From Cydia pomonella (Eukaryota > Arthropoda > Insecta > Lepidoptera > Tortricidae): 64,000 nt of DNA. The position numbers were made by a program, and so were the translations under genes. Below the pieces are notes generated by a model. That model worked only from the letters and a program-made list of their open reading frames with translations. It had not been told where the DNA came from and searched no databases. Shown here one piece after another: positions 1 to 10,672 of this stretch. The stretch covers positions 9,300,001 through 9,364,000 of the forward strand of contig NC_084729.1 in the NCBI RefSeq assembly GCF_033807575.1, in the 5' to 3' direction. The first letter of the stretch is position 1. The number at the start of each line of letters is the position of its first letter.

Positions 1-120
1 GTAGGTACATACATTAAATAGATAAGATAATCCAGTTCTGACAACTAATAAATATTACACTTATTAAACTTCGATGTGATAATCGACCCATATATATACG
101 TATTATATTATAAAGCATAA
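1..120. other. AT-rich flank without a recognised feature
   Basis: Short AT-rich stretch at the window edge. I see no open frame, repeat end or RNA gene in it. Confidence 0.4.
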
Positions 121-335
121 CGTAACAACCGGACAAGTGCGAGTCGGACTCGCCTACTGCGAGTTCCGTACTTTTTTGTTATAGCGGCAACAGAAATACA
201 TCATCTGTGAAAATTTCAACTGTCTAGCTTCACGGTCACGGTCGGTTCACGAGATACAGCCTGATGAAAGACGGACGGACAGCGGAGTTTAAGTAATAGG
301 GTCCCGTTTTACCCTTTGGGTACGGAACCCTAAAA
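121..335 (+). repeat. Family C repeat, copy 1 (GGTTCCGTA type)
   Basis: Opens with GACAAGTGCGAGTCGGACTC followed by a GTTCCGTA motif and closes with TACGGAACCCTAAAAA, so the two ends are inverted relative to one another. The interior has a purine-rich GACGGACGGACAG run. The same ends occur at 29992-30691, 35634-36270, 36366-37102 and 37230-37380. It is a non-coding dispersed element, probably a MITE or similar non-autonomous DNA element; the class is an inference. Confidence 0.75.
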
Positions 336-515
336 AGTAGAAATAGTTCAGGTAATTTCACCAGGGCCTATTTTAAACTCGCGAAGGAAAGAGTCCCAAT
401 TTGGTCGGGGGGTTTTTAATTATAAAAGATAAGCTAGAATTGTAGAGGTGTAAAGCGTCAACATTGACACTTTTTTTTACCAATACGGGCGAGGCACGTC
501 TCCACCGACTGAGCT

Positions 516-645
516 GGGCTATAACCGCGAAAATCGAAGTTTGTCAATTGCGGGCATTTTTCTCTGTCACTCTAATTACATCTTAGTAAGAGTAAAAGAG
601 CAAGATCCCCGCAATTTGCGAATTTCGGTTTTTACGGTAGTCCCC
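516..645. repeat. Family B palindromic MITE, copy 1
   Basis: About 130 bp with long inverted ends: the left arm runs through ACCGCGAAAATCGAAG and AATTGCGGG, and the right arm returns through CCCGCAATTTGCGAATTTCG and ACGGTAG. The central part is TTTTCTCTGTCACTCTAATTAC. Four further copies lie at 5314, 37794, 39045 and 39464. The foldback form without coding capacity fits a MITE. Confidence 0.8.
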
Positions 646-1705
646 CTGCTTCGTGCGGCAATTGCTTCGCGAGGCGGCTAGATCTGTGTGGGACCCGTGT
701 CTTATGAGTTTTGCCCCGCCACTGTTGACCGGTGTTGCCCGTTTCGACTTACAACTTTTATTTACTTATTGAGCTTACTGTGGGACTTAGTCAATTTGTG
801 TAATAATGTTCTATAATATTCATTTATTTATTTTAATTTCTACATTCGGCCCATAGTAATTTAACTTGTAGGTAGGTAAAAATTTATTTCTCGAAATTAA
901 ACTTTCGTGAGATATATTCTAAAATGTTTAAATACCACGTGCACAGTGCGCGGATTGCAGCCGCCGCGAGTACTCAAGAAGAAGGACCCCCAATGGGTTC
1001 GAAATATCGAACGATTCGAGTGTAACCGTGTCATCTAAATATTTTATATTATTTATATTACAAATATCCAACAAACATTAATCTAATGCTTATTTACAGG
1101 CATACCTATTGAATACATGACAATAGGGTTGTTTCCAATTTTTTGAAACGCTTGTATTACGTTCTACATTAACTAAAAGTTGCCCTAAAATTCAACTTTT
1201 ATACTAAAAACGGCTTTAAATATGCTAAATTAACAAAATATATTTTGACAGAACCTTTCGAGCCCAAAACGCTCTTTGAAAATTGTGTGAAGTCATAGTT
1301 TACGGTTTGACACATAACTACATACATACGTAGAAGATACGAACTGTCAACTGACATTTGTCATTTGTTGTTTATCGCCTAACTGTCAACAGTGTCAATC
1401 CGAGAGTTGTGACGTCATCAGAATTTTCAATGGCGTTTCGAGTTTGGTCACGTGACGTGTTCCAAAAGATATTTTAAATTCAATATTTACAAAAATATGA
1501 TCATTACAGGTCCCATAAAAGTAGTTTAACATGTTCTTATAATACAAAAGAATTTATTGGGATACAATTCTGCCCTAAGATTTGTAGATGGAAACAACCC
1601 TATTGAGCAACAATTAACCCACTTCGTCGTGCCCATAATGCCCGACTTTACGAAGCAATATATAAAGTCAATGATTTCGAGTGACCACAACCAAATTCAG
1701 AATTT
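646..1705. other. Intergenic stretch, nothing recognised
   Basis: AT-rich, no convincing coding frame or inverted repeat. It lies 3' of the minus-strand zinc-finger gene; a possible polyadenylation hexamer for that gene (AATAAA on the minus strand) sits near 1706. Confidence 0.4.
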
Positions 1706-1762
1706 ATTTTATCTACTTATGCTACAAGTTTTTATATACAACAGTGTTTCAATGCAAGATGT

Positions 1763-4700
1763 CTAAATTTCTTGGAAATCTAGAAACAAAGTCATTTCCC
1801 CACCACACAAATGAGTATGTAAATCAACATCATTTCCGAAATCAATGCCACATTTCAGACATTTTAACAGTTTAATTTCAATACTCTTGAGATCAGCTTC
1901 TGTGTATTCTTTAATTTCATTCATGGCATAATCTGTACAACCTAGAACTTCTTTTGTGAAATCAGAGCTATTCTCTTCTTTTATAATATCTGTATTTGCT
2001 ATAGGTTTATTTGTGAACTCTAAATCGTCTGTTTTATTTGCGTACTCTATACTTTCACGAGCATGTTCTATAAAATCCTTATTATGAGCCTCACCTGCGA
2101 CTGCACTCAGGGCCTGTGTGAGATCTGTCCTTGTAAGGGTCTCTATAAAATCTGCACCACCAGGAATTTTTCCTGTGAATTTGGTAGGGAGTTTGTTAGC
2201 AAAATCTGTCCCAAGGACATCAATGAAAAACGTGCTTTCGAGAGTTTGGTCTGTGAATTCATTTTCAATTACATCTTCTAACTCTGTCGGCACTTCTTTG
2301 GCGTACTCTGAGTCTGCAAGAGTTTCTATCAAATCAGTATTTTTAATAGTTTTCTTCGTCAATTCTGTGCCTACACCTTCCTTCGCATAAAGTGTCCTGC
2401 TAAGAGCTTTCTCTATGAAATCTGTACTTGTAAGCATTTCTTCCGCAAATTCTGTACTTTCCAGTTCTGTACATTCTGTTATTCCAAAATCTTCTATAGT
2501 GTATTCTGTACCTAGGGCATCCTCTGTATATTCCGTCAGTCCAAGATCTTCGATTGTGAAATTTGAACTTTCGATAGCGTCTTTTATAATATCTGTATTT
2601 CCAAGACTTTTCTCTGAGCACTCTGGCCTTTCTAGTGCTTCTATGAAATCTGTATTTTCGAGGTCTGTAGACTCTAAATTTCCAAGTATGGCTTTATTTA
2701 TCCCTGTACTTGTGAAAACTTTATTTTTGACTTCTGTGCTTACAATTTCAAGGTCTTCCATACTAAAATATGAAATTTCAATAGCTGTTTTTATAATATC
2801 TGTGTTCCCAATTTTTTTACTCAACTCTGTATCTTCAGGTGTCCCTTTTGCTACTGCTGATAAATCTATGTCTGCTCGTAAATCTGTACTACCAACGGAT
2901 GCATTCGGATCGTCACTTAAAACGGCTTGTTCATTAATTTTTATCATCCCCAGATCTTCCATTGTAAAATCAGAACTTTCAATAGCCGCCTTTATAATAT
3001 CTGTATTTCTGCTCAATTTATCTTTTAAGTCTTTGTTTTCGCATTCTGTATTTTCGAGAGCTTCCATTGAGTCTGTGTTCTCAATTACTATCTCTAAATT
3101 TGTAGTCGCTTTAAGGACTTTAGCAGTTTTAATGGTCTCTCCTAAGAGCCCTGTATTTTCATCCGGGTCTTCTGTTAATTTAGAACCAGTATTTTGAAGG
3201 GCTTTGTCAGCATAATCAGTATTTTCAAGGCCCTTCTCAATAAAGTCTGTATTTATAATCACATCACTTAACTGAGTACCTATTATGGCTCCCCTTGTGT
3301 TCTCTGTACTAGCAAAGTCTTCTTCTATATCAGAGCTTTTTAATTCTTCCGTTCCCTCTGTAGTTGCAAGGCCTTTTGTATATTCTGTATTTTTAAGTGT
3401 TGCTAATGTGTAGTCTTCGCTTCTAGGTACTTTATCTGTATACTCTGTTACTTCAAGAGCTTTGACAGTGTAATTAGTACTTATTACTTCTGTATAATCA
3501 ATATTTTCAAGGGCATCATCTATATATTCTGTAGTTGGTATTTCTTCTGTTTTAATTTTTGCTGGTGTATTTATGTTCATATTCTTCATATTTTTATTTT
3601 TCGTAATCAAATCCTTTATGTTCATGTTTTTCATATGGACTCGTCTCAGATGCCTATTAACGTCACTGTTAGTTTTAAATAATTTGTTACAAATACCACA
3701 AGGAGCCTCTTTTTTCACAATCATATGAATTTGAATATGTTTCACTAAATTTTTCTTTTTACTAAATGCTTTGTTACATATATCACAGTAAAAACTTGCA
3801 TCTGTATTTGTTTTTACTGTTGATTTTGTGTGTACTCGTTTCGTATGCCTGTTGACATGGCTATTACATTTGAATAATTTGTGACAGAATTTACATGAAA
3901 GTGTTTTATCGACATGTGTCTTTTTATGGAAAAACAGATATTTAGTGCGAGTGAACTCTTTATCGCAGATGTCACACTTGTGAGTTTTCATTTTCTTCGA
4001 GTCTTCTGGTTTCATGTGCACACGTTTTGCGTGTCTTTTCGCATCATCTACAGTTTTATATACTTGATAGCAGATTTCACACTGGACCTCCTTAACATCA
4101 ATGTGTGTTTTCTTGTGTTTCAACATGTATGATTTCAAAGCGAATTCTTTATTACATATATCACAGTTAAATAGTGTTTGCGTGGAGTGTACAGCTCGCA
4201 TGTGAATTCGCAAGTGAGTCGAACATTTAAATGTCTTATTGCAAATTTCGCAAGTTTGTTCGGCTTCTTCGGGCGGATGTGTTACAGCGATATGTCTTTG
4301 CATATTAGTGACACTTTTAAAAGTTTTATTACATATTGAACAGGTAGCGGATTCTAACGAATGCACCGTTTCTAAATGTCTTTTCAACAGAGCTTGATCT
4401 GCCAACTCTTTTCCGCATACCTGACAAGTATTTGTTTTTTCATTATTGGTATGATTACGCTCAACATGCCAGTATAACGAAGTCTGAGTATTAAGCTTCT
4501 TAGGGCATTGTGGACATGGTATTTCTGGTTCTTTCTGTTCTTTGACCGCAGGTTCAACATTCTTTTGGTGTGTCTTCTCGTGCCGCCTCAGGCTCTTGAC
4601 GGTTTTATACTTTCTGTGGCATATTTTACAAATATATTGATTCCGGGGATGTACCGTCTGTAGGTGTTGCTTGAAGTTATCAATGGATATGGATACGTGA

Positions 4701-4840
4701 CTGCATATAGGACAATTATATGTTGTTGTATCTACTGCCGGAACAAGTTGAATATGTGAGAAAAGCAACATATTCGTGCCTCTGTGCAAAGCAGGACTTA
4801 GGGATATGTCTTTAGAGTGGTGGATGAGAGTCATTTGCAT
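1763..4840 (-). CDS. C2H2 zinc-finger protein with long NTD/NTE repeat domain
   Basis: Single open frame of 1025 residues starting at ATG 4840, with an in-frame stop six bases upstream. Twelve C2H2 fingers occupy about residues 41-420 (first YNCPIC, then CKIC, CPQC, CQVC, CSIC, CEIC, CDIC, CEIC, CDIC, CKFC, CDIC, CGIC, each with a HxxxH or HxxxxH end). Residues about 450-985 are a degenerate tandem array built from short units of the type NTD(F/I/Y)I..AL, acidic and Thr-rich. A last atypical finger (LKCLKC...HTHLC, about 991-1012) precedes the C-terminus. It is a likely nuclear DNA-binding protein; the acidic array could be an activation or interaction domain, which is inference. Its fingers align in order with those of the broken gene at 8082-9686, so the two are tandem paralogues. 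No ZAD or BTB domain is visible. A 5' exon further upstream is possible. Confidence 0.85.
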   Translation of the reverse strand: MQMTLIHHSKDISLSPALHRGTNMLLFSHIQLVPAVDTTTYNCPICSHVSISIDNFKQHLQTVHPRNQYICKICHRKYKTVKSLRRHEKTHQKNVEPAVKEQKEPEIPCPQCPKKLNTQTSLYWHVERNHTNNEKTNTCQVCGKELADQALLKRHLETVHSLESATCSICNKTFKSVTNMQRHIAVTHPPEEAEQTCEICNKTFKCSTHLRIHMRAVHSTQTLFNCDICNKEFALKSYMLKHKKTHIDVKEVQCEICYQVYKTVDDAKRHAKRVHMKPEDSKKMKTHKCDICDKEFTRTKYLFFHKKTHVDKTLSCKFCHKLFKCNSHVNRHTKRVHTKSTVKTNTDASFYCDICNKAFSKKKNLVKHIQIHMIVKKEAPCGICNKLFKTNSDVNRHLRRVHMKNMNIKDLITKNKNMKNMNINTPAKIKTEEIPTTEYIDDALENIDYTEVISTNYTVKALEVTEYTDKVPRSEDYTLATLKNTEYTKGLATTEGTEELKSSDIEEDFASTENTRGAIIGTQLSDVIINTDFIEKGLENTDYADKALQNTGSKLTEDPDENTGLLGETIKTAKVLKATTNLEIVIENTDSMEALENTECENKDLKDKLSRNTDIIKAAIESSDFTMEDLGMIKINEQAVLSDDPNASVGSTDLRADIDLSAVAKGTPEDTELSKKIGNTDIIKTAIEISYFSMEDLEIVSTEVKNKVFTSTGINKAILGNLESTDLENTDFIEALERPECSEKSLGNTDIIKDAIESSNFTIEDLGLTEYTEDALGTEYTIEDFGITECTELESTEFAEEMLTSTDFIEKALSRTLYAKEGVGTELTKKTIKNTDLIETLADSEYAKEVPTELEDVIENEFTDQTLESTFFIDVLGTDFANKLPTKFTGKIPGGADFIETLTRTDLTQALSAVAGEAHNKDFIEHARESIEYANKTDDLEFTNKPIANTDIIKEENSSDFTKEVLGCTDYAMNEIKEYTEADLKSIEIKLLKCLKCGIDFGNDVDLHTHLCGGEMTLFLDFQEI
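1888..3540 (-). repeat. Coding tandem repeat array (NTD/NTE units)
   Basis: Inside the 1025-residue zinc-finger protein. Basic unit about 9-10 residues, (E/K)NT(D/E)(F/Y/I)(I/T)xxAL. A longer 20-residue unit recurs: NTDIIKAAIESSDFTMEDLG, NTDIIKTAIEISYFSMEDLE, NTDIIKDAIESSNFTIEDLG, and a shortened NTDIIKE...SSDFTKEVLG. At the DNA level the repetition is visible as recurring TCTGTATTTTC/TCTGTACTT strings on the plus strand, which also keep an antisense frame open for 260 codons (2415-3197). Confidence 0.8.
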
Positions 4841-5313
4841 TTTTTAACTTACTGGCAAGCTTAAAATCGTACTTGACACTGCTTTGCGATCTAAATGTAG
4901 ATAGCTATGTATAGTTTTTTAATAATTATCCTTTAAATAAAATTCAGTACATATTTTTTGATTGAGCTGGTTCCTAATTAATATATCCTTCGTTGCACTT
5001 ATCACTTTATTGTCCACTCGAAGCAATATTATGAGTTTTTTCCGAAAGTTCACATTCCATTGTTTTTATAGCGTTTTACTCACAGGACAGTCTCTTTATT
5101 TAACTTAACACAATTTTCCGACGTTGCATCAGTCGCGCCTTCAAGGCTGTAACCTATTTATTTTCAGTTCTAATAATACTTTAGCAACTATTTCGATCAA
5201 TACTGAAAACTGAATTCCTGGAATACATGCTGTCAACTGTCACTTCAGTACTAGAAAGAAACGTGAAACGTCAAAACATCGCGAGTACCGAAGTGCCATG
5301 CGAGTGCAGGCAG
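4841..5313. other. 5' flank of zinc-finger gene
   Basis: AT-rich with no coding frame. It probably contains the promoter or 5' leader of the minus-strand gene ending at 4840, but no core promoter motif can be pointed to with confidence. Confidence 0.35.
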
Positions 5314-5430
5314 GGGCTTACCGCGAACACCGAAGTTCGCAAATTGATCTCTTTCTCTCTAATTACGCCTTTATTGGAGTAAAAGAGAAAGATCCCCTTT
5401 ATTTGCGAACTGCGATGTTCGCGGTAGGCC
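5314..5430. repeat. Family B palindromic MITE, copy 2
   Basis: GGGGCTTACCGCGAACACCG at the left end mirrors the right end GTTCGCGGTAGGCC. Interior CTCTAATTACGCC is shared with the other copies at 516, 37794, 39045 and 39464. Confidence 0.8.
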
Positions 5431-5608
5431 TCGGTTCAGGGAGGGGCGGTTTTTTATTAGTATTGATTTTCCTGACCTACAACGAATGAAAATACATTAT
5501 GAAACGTATGCCTATACTAAATAGGACTCAAAGTCACATGTTTCTTTTGTACATTGCCCTACTTTTATGACCTCTCCAACAGAGTCAGAGATAATCGAAT
5601 GCGATTTG

Positions 5609-5850
5609 CAATACTTTTTTTTTTATACTACGTCGGTGGCAAACAAGCATACGGCCTGCCTGATGGTACACAAAAAAAAAATACATTGCGGCATTTGATC
5701 GATTGTTTCCTTGTAAAAGAAAAGAGCTTACTCACATCTTTAAGACCAATAAGACTCGCAACGCACTTACAACGCCTCTGGTGTTTCGGGTGTTCATGGG
5801 CAACGGTAATCGCTTACCATCAGGCAATTCGTCTACTCGTTTGACTCCTA
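5609..5850. repeat. Family A repeat, copy 1 (TATACTACGTCGGTGGCAAA)
   Basis: Starts with a T-run then TATACTACGTCGGTGGCAAA, followed by CAAGCATACGG and GCCTGATGGTA. The far side reads CTTACCATCAGGCAATTCG, an inverted match to GCCTGATGGTAAG, so this copy is a foldback or two fused copies. Related copies lie at 7946, 21355, 24290, 29645 and 41667. Confidence 0.7.
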
Positions 5851-6215
5851 TATCAAAATATATATATAAATGGTGGTACACAAGCGTAAGCGCTTCCGCC
5901 CGATGATAAGCGAAGAACGTAGCCAATGGAGCTGGCAACGCCTATGGGTCACATGTGTGTTGCTGTACAATGACTGAGCCGGCTACTTTTTTAAATGTCT
6001 TCAAAAAACGGAGGAGTTTCTTAATTCTTTGGTAACCCGTAGCAAACAAAAAAATTCATGAGACCTAAACCTTATTATGAAGAATTGAAGTTCAACATCA
6101 TGGTAAGAATATATTGAATATTTATACAAGTAAGAAAATAGCGTTATCTACCTCTCCATCGCTCGTATACAAGCGTAGCTAGGTAAAATGATAATAATAT
6201 TCTATTTAATTTAAA

Positions 6216-6538
6216 GGCCAGTCTAGACGGGACAATTTTTCGCACAATCTTCTTAAATTATCAGATTAGTTGTGTGGTGCGGACGTCAAAAATTAAATTC
6301 AAGGACTGCAGCGGTATCATGGTCGTGTTTTTGTCACTTGTCATATCATGCGTCACGTTCGCACTTACGTATTTGTTAGAGCGTGACAACGGTAGGGTGA
6401 CAAATGATAGACAGCCGACCATCTTAGCCCTGCTGGTCTCGCTGAACTCACTAATACATTTTATACATCAAAATCAAACTGCCAATTTAATTTATGGTCA
6501 AATCGGGAATTTGGTTGTTCCTTCTGGATTGGCCTTAA
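6216..6538. repeat. Possible TIR element (AAGGCCAGTCTAGACGG ends)
   Basis: Left end AAGGCCAGTCTAGACGGGAC and right end CTTCTGGATTGGCCTT are imperfect inverted repeats. A similar left end (CCAGACGGGACTATTTTTCG) and GGTGCGGACG string recur at 21777-21905, supporting a repeat family. An open frame of 98 codons inside it is probably chance. Confidence 0.5.
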
Positions 6539-7381
6539 GAATGACATTTCGGATGGTCAATCAATTGTAAACCTTATAGTAAAAGGTTACGGTATATTTT
6601 CATTATTGGGTATATATTTCCATGAAGAGCACAATTGTAAGGATCAGGGATATTTTAACGACACAATAAAATTGACAATTGATAAAATTGTTTATTTACA
6701 CAAATTCACTAACATTAATAGAATGATATTTACAAAACTGGTAGATTTTACAAAAACACCGTAATTTGTGGAATGTCAACGTTTCGGAAGAACAAGAAAA
6801 TTTTAACAAGATTACATTTTATGCCATGTTCCTTAGCCCTATCAACTGCCCTGCTGGTGTACTCGACGAGCGACGAAACGTTCGGCCGGCCTGGTCGTGT
6901 GCCATGTAAACATAGACACCGACATAGGAAGTTTTTATTGCTCTAAACCGGTTAATATGACAAGAACTGTTCTTTTAAAAACCGGTTTAAAATAACGGTT
7001 ATTCGAGCGAAACCGAAATTAAAAGGCTTTGCGCCAAGTACATTGATAACGGTTTGGAAATTTAACCGGTTTCCAGGATTGGTTGCAAGGCCTGTAGAGG
7101 TGGGCGAGGGACTGCTTCGCCCAGGCCTAGTTTCACCACTGCATTAAGTTCATAATAATTGACATCTGTCAAATAACTGTGTGCCATAGCCGCCAGGCAA
7201 CCCTAATGTGGAGCACATAGCTCAAGTCACAATTTCATTTGAACATAAAAATTAAAAATTAACCTAATAAATCTTTACAAATCCCACTATACAACTATCG
7301 TTGCCTGTTAATGTTAAGACAACATTCTTACGAGTAGATGTTCCTATGTGCCTCTCTCTCTCTCTCTCTCTCTAGCCCAGT
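6539..7381. other. Intergenic; one CT microsatellite
   Basis: No gene seen. A (CT)n tract of about 22 bases lies at 7352-7373. Confidence 0.45.
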
Positions 7382-7583
7382 GGTGGGCAAAGTACGGCCC
7401 GCGGGCCAGCTCCGGCCCGCGAAAGGATTTTATCTGGCCCGCCGCCAGTCCTATTAAATAATTAGTATATGGCATTGGTCCATGATAATTGCAAATCAAA
7501 TACATTTTTGTTGCAATTCTGGCCCTCCTCGTAAATTTCTGGAACTTTCTGGCCCCCCATGGAGAAGTTTGTCCACCACTCCT
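7382..7583. mobile_element. hAT-like non-autonomous element
   Basis: Left end CAGTGGTGGGCAAAGTACGG followed by CCCGCGGGCC and GGCCCGC, the form seen at hAT ends. The right end CTTTGCCCACCACTG is only approximate here (AGTTTGTCCACCACT). The GGCCC-rich subterminal part is present on both sides. No clear 8-bp target duplication, so the boundaries are tentative. Confidence 0.5.
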
Positions 7584-7945
7584 TCATTTTATGCCACTCG
7601 TCACTGTTCTGTGCGACCTGGAGCCACTTCTTCCCCTCAGTCCTTTGTCCCAACGCATTTGGGTCATCCTCCCTCCATGGTCGCCACTTAAGTAATCCGT
7701 TTACTCCAGGTCTTTCATGCTATATGACCAACCCGTTCCTGCTTCAATCTCGCTAAACTTTTAAAACATTGGTGACCTTGCTCTGCCTGTCTCTGCCACA
7801 TTCGTTTTGTGCCTCCCTAGGCGTGTATATATGGAAGGAATGGAAAGATTCACACGCCTCTGGCAAGCCTCCAAACCTCAGTTGATAGCAGTGTTCCAAA
7901 CTATGAGGTCGCAATTTCGAGTCTTGCCAGAGGATCTTTTTTATA
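7584..7945. other. Unannotated GC-moderate stretch
   Basis: Overlapping short frames in several phases, none with recognisable protein features. No convincing feature. Confidence 0.35.
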
Positions 7946-8030
7946 CTACGTCGGTGGCAAACAATCTACCCGCCTGATGGTAAGCAGTCTCCGATGCCTA
8001 TGTACACCCAGACTGCCAGATCTTGCCAGA
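7946..8030 (+). repeat. Family A repeat fragment, copy 2
   Basis: TTTTTTATACTACGTCGGTG, then GGCAAACAATC, CCGCCTGATGGTAAGCAGTC and a GCCTATGTAC string. It is truncated relative to the long copy at 41667. Confidence 0.75.
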
Positions 8031-8081
8031 GGTGTTGAATTTTTTCCATTTTTTCTTTAATTATTAAAATTCCTTAGAAAG

Positions 8082-9686
8082 CTACAGATCTTCGAATTCA
8101 ACCTTCACAAATGCCAGCGCTGGGAGCTCTCCACAGTTCATAATATGGGAATGTAACTCAGTTTCATTCTCAAAATCATCACCACACTTTGAACAATTCA
8201 GTGCTTCTCTACTTTTAGCTTCCATATCTTCTGTAGTGTGATAGCTTTCAATTTCAGTACTCTCTAGTTCTACATTTTCTGTTTTCACTGGTGTTTTCAT
8301 ATGCACCCGTTTTGTATGTTTTTTAACATCATTAACACATTTAAACATCTTGCTACAAACTCCACATGGGAACAGTTTCACATCTACATGAGTTTTTTAT
8401 GTTTCAACATGTATTTCTTTGAGGAAAATTCTTTATTACAAATATCACACGTGAAGATGCCTTCTGTAGAATGAACAGCGTTTATATGTATTCTTAAATG
8501 CATGGAGCATTTGAAAGTTTTGTTACAAATGTCACACTTCTGGGCTGCTTCTGGTGGCGCGTGGGTAACTCTTATATGTCTCTGCAAATTCATATGGCTT
8601 TTAAAAGTTTTAGAGCATATAGGACAATTGACAGGATCAAAGGAATGCACCATTTCTAAATGTCTTTTCAAACTCCCTTGATCAGACAGCTCTTTATTAC
8701 ATATTTGGCAAGCATTGCTTCTTTTATTTTCAGAGTGATGTCTCTCAAAATGCCAAAATAAAGCTGTATTGGTTGTAAATTTTTTATCACACTGTGAACA
8801 TGGTATATCTCCTACTTTGCACGGTTTTGCTTCAACTTTCGCTCCTCCGTGAATGTTTCTCTCATGTCTGTTTAAAGTTTTGACTGTTTTGAAAAACTTT
8901 AGAGCAGATTTTGCAAACAGCATCTTGGGAGCCGGAATGTACGTTCTGCATGTGTTTCCTAAAGCAAGCAATAGATGGTAATGTTCTTCCACATTCGGGG
9001 CAACGGTACATCATTCCATCTTGCGGGTGGCTCCACTTTATATGTCTCTGTAGCAACATATCTACTTTAAACTTCTTATCACAATGCGGGCATTGTACGG
9101 ATCTGTCTTCAGAAGGATGGACAAGTCTCATATGTATTTTCAAATTGTATCTACGCTTAAAAGATTTGGAGCACACAGTACAATTGACACTTTCTTCTGG
9201 TTCTGGATGGGAATAGAAAATATGATTGTTTAGACGTTTCTTGTTTGGGAACACTTTCCCACAATGTTCACAGCTGACTTCTTTTTCTTCAGCGTGAACA
9301 GAGTGAATGTGTGAACGTAAATGACCGACAGACTTGAAAGTCCTATAACACTTGTCACATTCGACGATATCATCTTCCGATGAATGCACAAACTTGAGAT
9401 GTTGCTTCAAGTTGGCTCTGTTTTTGAAAGTATTATCACATTGCGGGCACTGTAATCGGTTTATTTTTCCATTCTCATAGACTTTACCAACTATCTCTAT
9501 TGAGTTTGTTTTAGGATTTTCATTGGTTGAGTCTAAATAAGGTAAAATACTTCCTTCACTCTTAATGCTGAAGACATGTTCAGGATGCTGGTACGGGTTC
9601 CCGCTGCTTTCTTGTTCGCAGTCAACTTCAACTTTCAAATGAGCAATATCTGGCTTTATGAAGATTTGTTCTATTTCTTCATCCAT
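8082..9686 (-). pseudogene. C2H2 zinc-finger gene broken by two single-base shifts
   Basis: Three overlapping minus-strand frames (8862-9686, 8384-8992, 8082-8381) together give one protein. ATG at 9686; a TTTACAG acceptor just upstream suggests a 5' leader exon. An acidic N-terminus of about 80 residues is followed by 13 C2H2 fingers and a final atypical one (LNCSKC...HSHIMNC). Finger 7 is cut at the 5-base A-run 8892-8896 (one base too many), and finger 12 is cut at the 6-base T-run 8393-8398 (one base too few). Both flanks continue the C2H2 consensus, so the family frame is clear. Fingers 6-13 align with fingers 1-8 or so of the gene at 1763-4840, and the C-termini also match. It could be a recent pseudogene, or an intact gene with assembly errors at homopolymers. 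Confidence 0.8.
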
Positions 9687-9754
9687 ATTATCTGTAAATT
9701 AAAAAAAAAAATCATTTACATGTACAAATTATATTAATTAATAATTATCCATTT

Positions 9755-9897
9755 TAGAGTCAGACCAAGCTAAGTTGGCAGCGATTTTGATAGCTCAGTC
9801 TGTGCAAGTGTTAAGTAAACATCATAATTTCATAGAAGTTTGACGTTTAAAATAACACCTGGACTGTCTAGGCTGTCAAAATCATGGTCTGACTCTA
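9755..9897. repeat. Family H MITE, copy 1 (TAGAGTCAGACC ends)
   Basis: Left TAGAGTCAGACCAAG and right GGTCTGACTCTA are inverted repeats. The interior has AAGTTGGCAGCGATTTTGA and, inverted, TGTCAAAATCATGG. A second copy is at 19265-19372. Confidence 0.8.
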
Positions 9898-10672
9898 GTA
9901 TAGTATCCATTTTTTTGGAAACAAATGAACAATACAATTTTGCATGGTAAATAAACTTTCTCATATGAATATGCTTTTTTTAATAATCTAGGAAGGGAAC
10001 ACTATACATAGTATTCTATTGATATAAAAGTTGCTGTAAAATATGACGCCAACACCAATTATCGGGAATATCATTGGTGTTAAATATTGTATTATATTTA
10101 TTTTTCGAATAAATCCAGTAACAGATAGGATTTTTCAGAACAAATCCATATAAACTAAATACTACAACTTAAATTACAAGTACTTGTTCAAATAGAAGAG
10201 ATATCGCCGAAACAAAGCACCTGACGACGCGAAATGTCGGCCTTATGGTCCTAATCTATTCCATTCATCTCGAGTTCTTAAAAACATACAATCAACGTGA
10301 AATTAACTTTATTCACATACAAATTGAAGAGATACGATAAAAACTTACGCTAGCAACCTGACTCTGACATTAAAAACCACGGTAATTATCGATTTTCTTC
10401 TAAATTCTGTAAAGATCAACTGATAAGCAATCACCATTTCACAACAATAGGATAAAAAAATACAAATGTCATGTCATACAAGCGTACGTTTAAGTAGACT
10501 TTTACTATTTAAAGCTGTCATTCACGATCAAGCACCATGTTGGATACATCGCTGGTAGTAGAAAATGGTAGAAACTAGTTTCGTTTTGGAGCACACTTTA
10601 CGATTTGATAATATTCCTCGTATCGGCAGTAAATCGATATTTAAAAAAAATTACAATGATCGTGAACTTTTA
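9898..10672. other. Flank upstream of broken zinc-finger gene
   Basis: AT-rich; probably includes the 5' leader exon and promoter of the minus-strand gene that starts at 9686, but I cannot place them. Confidence 0.3.

Noticed and set aside
2415..3197. 260-codon plus-strand frame rich in Ser and Val
   Set aside because: It is antisense to the NTD/NTE repeat array and is open only because the repeat units lack stops in that phase.
6274..6570. 98-codon plus-strand frame with hydrophobic start
   Set aside because: It coincides with a probable TIR repeat and has no recognisable family; likely chance.
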